Below are positions 1 to 4,873 of a stretch of DNA of 8,773 nt, piece by piece; positions within the stretch are counted from its first letter, which is position 1, and each line of letters starts with the position of its first letter. The stretch lies in assembly GCA_034433615.1 (NCBI GenBank), contig DAOUAJ010000051.1, positions 1-8,773 on the forward strand. Reading direction: 5' to 3'. Under the pieces are notes generated by a model. The model had not been told where the DNA came from. It saw nothing but the letters and a program-made list of their open reading frames with translations, and did not search any database. The position numbers were made by a program, and so were the translations under genes. This DNA is from DAOUAJ01 sp034433615 (GTDB lineage Bacteria > Chloroflexota > Anaerolineae > DUEN01).

Positions 1-1
1 G

Positions 2-2650
2 TCCTGGCGGACCGCCCAGGTCCCCATGCCCTGGCAAGCTCAGTTCCCCGATCTACACGAGGCGACCGGGATCGGCTGGTACCGCAAGTCGTTCGAAGTG
101 CCGGCGAGCTGGGCGGGTCGGGCCGCCGTGCTTCACTTCGGCGCGGCCGACTACTTCGCCGAGGTGTGGATTAACGGACACTATGTTGGCTCCCATGAAG
201 GGGGCTATCTCCCCTTCGAGTTCGAGGTCTCCGCCTGGCTGTGGCCTGGACGACGCAATGAACTGCTCGTCCGGGTGGTGGACCCCGGCGCGGATGCGGA
301 CCGCTATCCCGACTTTCCAATGGCCGAGATCCCGCACGGCAAGCAATCGTGGTACGGGCCGCAGGGCGGGTTGTGGCAATCGGTTTGGATCGAAGCACGG
401 CACCCAATCTACCTGCACCCGATCCGCATCACCCCTAACCCACATACGGCGCAGGTCACGGTGGACGCGCGGCTCAGCGGGCCGTCAGCCCCTGGTATGG
501 CCCTCGCCATCACGGTCACCGATCCCGACGGCAAGACGGTGGCCCAGGGGGGCCAGGAGCTACCCACCGGAGCCACCTCCGCCTCGCTGACGCTGGATGT
601 GCCTGGCTTCCGCTGGTGGTCTCCCGAATCGCCGGCGCTCTACCATGCCGAGGCTCGTCTCCTGCTCAACGACTCCACTGTGGATGCAATGGGCGATACC
701 TTTGGCTTCCGTACCATCGAGGCGAGGAGCGGGCGCATCTGGCTTAACGGCCACCCTATCTACCTGCGCAGCGCGCTCGACCAGGACTACTACTCCGGCA
801 CCATCGGCACGCCCCTATCGGACGCCTTCCTGGACGATCAGTTCCGCAAGGCGAAGGAGCTGGGGCTGAACTCGCTGCGCCTCCACATCAAGGTGGGCGA
901 TCCCCGCTATTACCGGGCCGCTGACCGCGCCGGCCTGCTCATCTGGAGCGAGATCCCCAACTGGACCTTGCTGACGGAGAAGGCCAAGGCGCGAGCCAGG
1001 GCTACGCTGGAGGGAATGATCGAACGGGACTGGAACCGGCCATCTATCATCGCCTGGTCCATCATCAACGAGGGATGGGGGCTGGACATGCCGAACCATG
1101 CCGCCCATCGCGACTGGCTCCGGGAGATGGTCGCCTACGCCAGGCAACTCGATCCGTACCGGCTGATTGTGGACAACTCGCCCTGTCCGCCCAATTTCCA
1201 CGTCCAGAGCGACCTGGACGATTACCATACCTATCGCGCGATCCCGGACCATCACCGTGAGTTCGACGCCTGGGTGGAGGAGTTCGCCTCTCGCCCGGAC
1301 TGGACCTACAGCCCCTTTGGGGATGCCGTGCGGACCCGTCAGGAGCCGCTGGTGGTGTCCGAGTTCGGCAACTGGGGGTTGCCTGACGCCGACCTGCTCT
1401 CCGCCTATGGCGAGCCGTGGTGGTTCGAGACAGGGTTGGAGTGGGGCGAAGGGGTGGTATATCCCCACGGCGTGCAGCGACGATGCAGACTATGGAGTCT
1501 GGATCGGATCTTCGGCAGCTACCGGAAGCTCGTCGAAACCACGCAATGGCAGGAGTATCGGGCGCTGAAGTTCGAGATCGAAGCGATCCGTCGGCGGCCT
1601 GCCATCCAGGGCTACGTCATCACCGAGTTCACCGATGTGCATTGGGAGTGCAACGGGCTGCTGGACATGGAGCGGCGGCCTAAGGCGTTCCACCAGATGC
1701 TGCGCCGCATCAACGCCGACGACGTGATCGTGCCTGCTGTCGAGCGGTGGGCTTATTGGGCCGGCGAGCCGGTGGCCGTGCAAGTGTGGCTCTCCCGCTA
1801 CGGCGCAGCCGACCCGGGGGCAGGGGTGGTGCGCTGGCAAGTGGAGGGGACGGCACTGGCCGGTGAGATGCCAGCGCCGCCCGTCGCGCGTGGTCAGGTG
1901 GTGGACCTGGGCGAACTCACCTTCTTCGCGCCCGCAGTGGCTGGGGAGGGCGGACGGCAGCCTGCAGCCGCCAGGCAGTTCGTGCTCAGCCTGCGCTGGT
2001 TGGGAGCCGATGGCCGCGTGGCGGCCGAAAACGACCTCACGTTCAGCGTATTCCCCCTTGAATCGCAGGCGGCCGTGCCCGGGGTGATGGTGTGGACCCC
2101 GGATGGCGAGCTGGCGGATCGGCTGCGGGCGTTGTCATGGCCTGTGGCAGATGCGCTGGAGCCAGGCATCGTCATCATTGCCCGCCGGTTGGATCATGCG
2201 CTGCGCAGCCGGGTGCAAGATGGAGGACGCCTGCTATTGCTCGCGGATGGGCCTGAGGCGTTGAGCGCGCCGCTGCTGCGCATCCGCATCGTACCCCGGC
2301 AGGGCACCGTGTGGCAGGGGGATTGGGCCAGCTCCTTTTCCTGGCTGAGGCGAGCTGGCCCGTATGCAGCGCTGCCGGGTGGGCCACTCCTGGACCTCAG
2401 CTTCAGCCGCGTGATTCCGGAACACGTCATCGCCGGGTTGTCGCCATGGGACTTTGAGGCCGATGTGGACGCGGGGTTATTCGTCGGGTGGATTCACAAG
2501 CTGGCGGCGCTGATCGCCCGGGTGCGCTATGGGCGCGGCGCGGTGCTGATCACCACGTTCCGGATATGCCACGCGAACGTCGGCGCGGACCCCGTGGCGA
2601 CAGCGCTGTTGCGGGCGCTGGTGGAGCGGCTGAGGGCAAGCAGCGGATAG
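2..2650 (+). CDS. Glycoside hydrolase family 2 enzyme (beta-galactosidase/beta-glucuronidase-like), 5'-partial
   Basis: Retaining exo-glycosidase of the GH2 type, probably removing a terminal beta-linked sugar; the substrate cannot be read from sequence. The frame stays open to the window edge, and the codons before the ATG at 26 read SWRTAQVP, continuing into the conserved GH2 jelly-roll start (V-P-x-x-W followed by G-x-x-WYRK). The ATG at 26 is therefore probably internal and the gene begins upstream. Numbering from that ATG: sugar-binding jelly roll about 1-130, Ig-like domain about 135-235, TIM barrel about 240-570. The acid/base is Glu349 in WSIINEGWG and the likely nucleophile is Glu446 in VVSEFGNWG. 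A second Glu at 534 (VITEFTDVHW) falls where GH2 enzymes have the late GxxxW-F-D segment. About 290 C-terminal residues form extra, probably beta-rich domains that I do not recognise. No signal peptide can be judged because the start is missing. Confidence 0.93.
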   Translation, partial: SWRTAQVPMPWQAQFPDLHEATGIGWYRKSFEVPASWAGRAAVLHFGAADYFAEVWINGHYVGSHEGGYLPFEFEVSAWLWPGRRNELLVRVVDPGADADRYPDFPMAEIPHGKQSWYGPQGGLWQSVWIEARHPIYLHPIRITPNPHTAQVTVDARLSGPSAPGMALAITVTDPDGKTVAQGGQELPTGATSASLTLDVPGFRWWSPESPALYHAEARLLLNDSTVDAMGDTFGFRTIEARSGRIWLNGHPIYLRSALDQDYYSGTIGTPLSDAFLDDQFRKAKELGLNSLRLHIKVGDPRYYRAADRAGLLIWSEIPNWTLLTEKAKARARATLEGMIERDWNRPSIIAWSIINEGWGLDMPNHAAHRDWLREMVAYARQLDPYRLIVDNSPCPPNFHVQSDLDDYHTYRAIPDHHREFDAWVEEFASRPDWTYSPFGDAVRTRQEPLVVSEFGNWGLPDADLLSAYGEPWWFETGLEWGEGVVYPHGVQRRCRLWSLDRIFGSYRKLVETTQWQEYRALKFEIEAIRRRPAIQGYVITEFTDVHWECNGLLDMERRPKAFHQMLRRINADDVIVPAVERWAYWAGEPVAVQVWLSRYGAADPGAGVVRWQVEGTALAGEMPAPPVARGQVVDLGELTFFAPAVAGEGGRQPAAARQFVLSLRWLGADGRVAAENDLTFSVFPLESQAAVPGVMVWTPDGELADRLRALSWPVADALEPGIVIIARRLDHALRSRVQDGGRLLLLADGPEALSAPLLRIRIVPRQGTVWQGDWASSFSWLRRAGPYAALPGGPLLDLSFSRVIPEHVIAGLSPWDFEADVDAGLFVGWIHKLAALIARVRYGRGAVLITTFRICHANVGADPVATALLRALVERLRASSG

Positions 2651-2718
2651 GAAGGGTCGGAACCAGATTCCCATCTCACTCAAACGGGTTTCGCGATCCC
2701 CTCTGAGGCAACAGCCTT

Positions 2719-2747
2719 TTGCCCGCCTTCACCATCCGACGTATAAT
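2719..2747 (+). promoter_or_regulatory. sigma70-type promoter for the HEPN1/MNT1 locus
   Basis: A perfect TATAAT lies at 2742-2747. TTGCCC at 2719-2724 (4 of 6 matches to TTGACA) is separated from it by exactly 17 nt. Transcription would begin around 2753-2755, giving a leader of only about 10 nt that consists almost entirely of the ribosome binding site GGAGG (2754-2758). The site lies in the 114-nt gap after the GH2 gene, so the HEPN1/MNT1 locus is probably transcribed separately from it. Seen directly; activity is inferred. Confidence 0.62.
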
Positions 2748-2764
2748 GCTTCCGGAGGTGAGGG

Positions 2765-3001
2765 GTGGAGCGAGCTGCTGATTGGATGGATCAGGCCCAG
2801 GGCGATCTGGCACATGCCCAAAGCGACGTGGAGCGTGGGTTTTACGATTGGGCATGCTTCTTCGCCATCCCCACGCGCTATCCCAACGCCCATCCCTCCG
2901 GTTCGCCACGACGCCGCTACACTCGTACGGAAGCTGAACGGATGGCAGCCCATGCCGAGAAAATCGTCCAGTTCTGTGGGGATGGTTCAGAATCTGGTTG
3001 A
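2765..3001 (+). pseudogene. HEPN-domain protein (HEPN1), internally deleted and truncated by a transposable element
   Basis: Remnant of a HEPN nuclease-toxin-type gene, partner of the MNT gene just downstream. The GTG at 2765 is preceded by GGAGG (2754-2758, 6-nt spacer). The 78-codon frame has the typical N-terminal helix (WMDQAQGDLAHA, then GFYDWACFFA, residues 25-34). It then jumps straight to the family's late segment IPTRYPNAHPSG (35-46) and the C-terminal helix (56-71). In full-length relatives these are separated by roughly 50-60 residues including the QQAAEKA-type helix, so the middle is missing, in frame. An R-x4-H motif (Arg38, His43) survives. The last seven residues and the TGA at 2999-3001 come from the inserted element. 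Without the insert the frame would end CESLLSAL with a TAG at 3209-3211. A functional HEPN fold is unlikely. Confidence 0.8.
2971..2978 (+). repeat. Left copy of 8-bp target site duplication
   Basis: GTTCTGTG lies immediately before the left inverted repeat. It is the HEPN1 coding sequence around the Gln-Phe-Cys codons near the C-terminus and is identical to the copy after the right end of the element. Confidence 0.88.
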
Positions 3002-3024
3002 CACTTTCAAATGGCCGATAATTT
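2979..3024 (+). repeat. Left terminal inverted repeat of the MITE-like element
   Basis: Order of shared blocks is GGGATGGTTCA, 6 unshared nt, GGTTGACACTTTC, AAA, TGGCC, G, ATAATTT. It carries the TGA that now ends HEPN1 and a perfect TTGACA (2998-3003). Confidence 0.85.
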
Positions 3025-3062
3025 ATTTCGGGCGCCAACGCTCACTGACGAGCGGCTACCAA

Positions 3063-3088
3063 GCCTCCAAATGGCAGTCTTTGGCGGC
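3063..3088 (+). repeat. Small hairpin in the centre of the MITE-like element
   Basis: GCC-t-CCAAA (3063-3071) pairs with TTTGG-c-GGC (3080-3088) around an 8-nt loop, with one internal mismatch. Internal structure is common in non-autonomous elements; no role can be assigned. Confidence 0.4.
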
Positions 3089-3124
3089 TTTGAACGCAGA
3101 AACGAAGCTCGCGGCCTGCCTCTC

Positions 3125-3180
3125 AAATTATTGGGCCACCGAAAGTGTCAACCTATCTTCCCTGGCAAATGAACCATCCC
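3125..3180 (-). repeat. Right terminal inverted repeat of the MITE-like element
   Basis: Read on the minus strand from 3180 inward, it repeats the blocks of the left end in the same order. There are 16 unshared nt (instead of 6) between the first and second blocks and CA in place of G before ATAATTT. The ends have therefore diverged by small indels. Confidence 0.85.
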
Positions 3181-3188
3181 GTTCTGTG
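3181..3188 (+). repeat. Right copy of 8-bp target site duplication, containing the MNT1 start codon
   Basis: GTTCTGTG is identical to 2971-2978. Its last three bases are the GTG used here as the MNT1 start. The following bases 3189-3211 are the displaced last codons of HEPN1, ending in TAG. Confidence 0.88.
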
Positions 3189-3509
3189 AAAGTCTTTTAT
3201 CCGCCCTTTAGTCGCGGGGAATTGATCACCTTACTGCGTCAGCGAGTGAGCATATTGCAGGGAAAGCTACCGCTGAAACGGGTGGTGCTCTTCGGCTCTT
3301 ACGCCCAGGGCAAACAGACAGTTGCCAGCGATATTGACTTGCTGATTGTTTATGCAGGAAAGCCTCGGGAGGATGCTTATGCGCTGGTGAAGCGGACGCT
3401 GGGTGTGCGTCGCCTTGAGCCACATGTGTATGCAGAGGAAGAGTATGAACGAGTGAAGGCAACGTTGGAACGAATGATCGAGGGCGGTATTCCTATGGAG
3501 TTGGGGTAG
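3186..3509 (+). CDS. MNT-family minimal nucleotidyltransferase (antitoxin of the HEPN1 pair)
   Basis: Small pol-beta-like nucleotidyltransferase. MntA-type relatives AMPylate and silence a partner HEPN toxin. The 107-residue protein has the core signature GS-x10-DxD: Gly37-Ser38 and Asp49/Asp51 in SDIDLLIVY. The C-terminal part (DAYALVKRTLGVRRLEPHVY) is typical of the subfamily encoded next to HEPN genes. I chose the GTG at 3186 because VKVFYPPFSR matches the usual N-terminus of these proteins. It lies in the right target duplication, and the upstream sequence has no recognisable ribosome binding site. Before the insertion it would have overlapped the HEPN1 end by about 26 nt, a sign of translational coupling that is now broken. 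The frame is also open upstream through the element and HEPN1, but that part is not protein-like. All 10 Arg codons are CGN. The gene appears intact although its partner is not. Confidence 0.85.
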   Translation: MKVFYPPFSRGELITLLRQRVSILQGKLPLKRVVLFGSYAQGKQTVASDIDLLIVYAGKPREDAYALVKRTLGVRRLEPHVYAEEEYERVKATLERMIEGGIPMELG

Positions 3510-3588
3510 TGTAGACAGCCGACTCATGCAAGACCCTTGGTCACGGAGGAACCACTACAAGGTTGGTTGAAGATTGTCTGGGAGGCAC

Positions 3589-3911
3589 ATGGTGGAACTG
3601 ACAATGGTGGGAGTGAAAGAGTTGATCGTCCGCGAGCTGCCGAAATGGGTCCAGGAGCAGCCGACGCTGCGCCAGAGGTTGATGGATGCATTGAGCAGCA
3701 CGCCGAAGCGTCTGCGCATGAGCTATGAAGAGTTCCTGGCCTGGGCCGACGAGGACACCCTGGCCGAGTGGGTGGACGGGGAGGTGGTGATGACCAGCCC
3801 TGCATCGAAACGACATCAGATGATTGTCAGCTTCCTAGAAAAGGTGATCGGCCTGGGCGGGAGCCACTGTCTGGTGTACTCGATGTCTTGCGTGAGTTAG
3901 GGGTACTCTGA
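3589..3911 (+). pseudogene. Uma2-family (DUF820) putative endonuclease, internally deleted and frameshifted
   Basis: Uma2 proteins are PD-(D/E)XK nuclease-like proteins of about 180-200 residues. From the ATG at 3589 the frame reads through a typical N-terminus (LRMSYEEFLAWADEDTLAEW then VDGEVVMTSPAS, residues 42-73) to FLEKVIG (82-88). It then becomes non-family sequence and stops at 3898-3900. In frame +1 relative to this, 3861-3911 encodes REPLSGVLDVLRELGVL and a TGA at 3909, which is the usual C-terminal end of the family. The gene thus kept its two ends and lost the central catalytic core, with a frame change near 3850-3863. GGGAGG (3580-3585) lies just before the ATG; the in-frame GTG at 3592 gives better spacing. 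Residues 1-34 are an unusual extension for the family; another candidate start is the ATG at 3682. Confidence 0.75.
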
Positions 3912-3948
3912 GCGCACTCGTGTGTTATTTGCTGACTGCGGGAAGACC

Positions 3949-4374
3949 ATGGATACGAGAGAAGAAGCCATAAGGCTGCTTAGGGAGGCGGAAGAAGACC
4001 TGGACAGAGCCATTCGGTATTCCGGGCTGAAGGACTGGGTCACCGTTATCCACTACTCTCAACTAGCAATCGAAAAATCGGCCAAAGCCTTAATCTCCTG
4101 CTTTGAAGCGTTCGAGTGGACTCACGACCCGTCAGGGCAGCTTAAGAAACTGCTAGAAAAGGGCCTTTTGCAGGACGATTTCTCAGAGGTCGCTTCATAC
4201 GCGAAGGAAGCGGCACCCTGGCATGGACGTTCAACATACGGGGGACTCAGAGGCGGCGTTTGGAGAAGCCCATCGGAACTCTGCACGGAAGGGGCGAGCG
4301 CTGAGCTGCTTGATAAGGCGAAGAAATCCGTCAATAAGGCAAAAGGGTTCGTAGAAAGGTTCTTTGAAAAATGA
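3949..4374 (+). CDS. HEPN-domain protein (HEPN2), putative toxin of the second HEPN/MNT pair
   Basis: A 141-residue, largely alpha-helical protein of the HEPN superfamily (toxin or substrate-binding partner of MNT nucleotidyltransferases). Visible family traits: N-terminal helix EEAIRLLREAEEDLDRAIRY (5-24), second helix with HYSQLAIEKSAKALI (35-49), a W-H-G-R-S-x-Y-G turn (91-98) and a C-terminal helix ending ERFFEK. The canonical catalytic R-x4-6-H order is absent (His92 precedes Arg94). It may act differently from RNase-type HEPN toxins or be non-catalytic. The ATG at 3949 is preceded by GGGAAG (3940-3945); an upstream GTG at 3922 would add nine poorly conserved-looking residues. The stop overlaps the next gene's start as ATGA. 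Seven of nine Arg codons are AGA/AGG, unlike the flanking genes. Confidence 0.85.
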   Translation: MDTREEAIRLLREAEEDLDRAIRYSGLKDWVTVIHYSQLAIEKSAKALISCFEAFEWTHDPSGQLKKLLEKGLLQDDFSEVASYAKEAAPWHGRSTYGGLRGGVWRSPSELCTEGASAELLDKAKKSVNKAKGFVERFFEK

Positions 4375-4820
4375 ACGTAGACATCGAGAGTGTCAAGAAC
4401 GAGGTGAGAGGGGTTGCTTTGCGGTTAAGAAAGAAAGAGATATTAGCCGTTGGGCTCTTTGGCTCACTAGCGAGAGGGGACTTCAACGAGAGGAGCGATA
4501 TTGACATTTTCGTCACCACGGAGAGAGAGCTCTCGCTCAGGGAGCAAGATGAACTGTATTATGCCTTCAGTGAACTGACGTCCAGGTTTGGGAGGGATGT
4601 TACTGTCCTTGTATATGACATAGACGGCTTGAAGAGGATACCCACCTGGCAGACGTTGAACCTTGTGAAGGATGCCTGTTTTGTGTACGACCGGGCAGGG
4701 ATAGAGAAGATCTTCCAGACGATCCTCCAGGAGGCCGAGAGGCACGGGATTGTATATGACGACGAGGAAAGAGTTTTTAAGCTCAAGAAGGCAGAAAGGA
4801 CGATCTTCTCCTTGGAATGA
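4371..4820 (+). CDS. MNT-family nucleotidyltransferase (antitoxin of the HEPN2 pair)
   Basis: A 149-residue nucleotidyltransferase-fold protein with an intact GS-x10-DxD signature: Gly31-Ser32, Asp43 and Asp45 in LFGSLARGDFNERSDIDIFV. The downstream beta strand DVTVLVYDI could carry the third acidic residue. A C-terminal helical tail of about 45 residues makes it longer than the first MNT in this window. Its ATG overlaps the HEPN2 stop by 4 nt (ATGA), so it is probably translationally coupled, as expected for toxin-antitoxin partners. By analogy with MntA it may modify or neutralise HEPN2; this is inference. Twelve of its 14 Arg codons are AGA/AGG, pointing to acquisition from a genome with archaeal-like or AT-richer codon use. 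Confidence 0.88.
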   Translation: MNVDIESVKNEVRGVALRLRKKEILAVGLFGSLARGDFNERSDIDIFVTTERELSLREQDELYYAFSELTSRFGRDVTVLVYDIDGLKRIPTWQTLNLVKDACFVYDRAGIEKIFQTILQEAERHGIVYDDEERVFKLKKAERTIFSLE

Positions 4821-4873
4821 GTTGGTGAGCTACCACTCTTCAACTCGCAGTTGACAGAAGGGACCTCAGGCTT

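Larger units (their letters stand above)
2979..3180. mobile_element. 202-bp MITE-like non-autonomous transposable element inserted in HEPN1
   Basis: The element starts with GGGATGGTTCA and ends with its exact reverse complement. Further inside, GGTTGACACTTTC (2996-3008) matches the reverse complement of 3141-3153, and TGGCC and ATAATTT blocks are also shared, so the termini pair over 36 positions across 46 nt (left) and 56 nt (right). Perfect 8-bp direct repeats GTTCTGTG flank it. It has no credible coding region; the centre (3025-3124) holds a small hairpin. Long inverted repeats starting with G and an 8-bp duplication are known traits of the IS256 and ISL3 families, so a transposase of one of these may have moved it; that is inference. 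The insertion disrupts the last codons of HEPN1 and separates it from MNT1. Confidence 0.88.

Noticed and set aside
26..28. ATG at 26 as the true start of the GH2 gene.
   Set aside because: The preceding in-frame codons (SWRTAQVP) belong to the conserved GH2 N-terminal domain, so the gene is cut by the window edge.
815..1468. Long minus-strand open frame (217 codons) inside the GH2 gene.
   Set aside because: It is antisense shadow of a GC-rich gene with clear domain motifs on the plus strand; its product has no recognisable pattern.
2992..3158. ATCT as a short target duplication around the inner 13-bp inverted repeat (element 2996-3153).
   Set aside because: The outer 11-bp inverted repeat and the perfect 8-bp GTTCTGTG duplication with restored HEPN frame define the true ends at 2979 and 3180.
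2814..3185. Upstream extension of the MNT1 frame, making a 231-residue protein.
   Set aside because: This part runs out of frame through HEPN1 and across the inserted element; it shows no family character, and the homologous N-terminus begins at 3186.
4841..4856. Small inverted repeat CAACT-cgc-AGTTG plus TTGACA before the GT2 gene, considered as terminator and promoter.
   Set aside because: The stem is only 5 bp without a T-run, and no plausible -10 lies at a suitable distance before the GT2 start.
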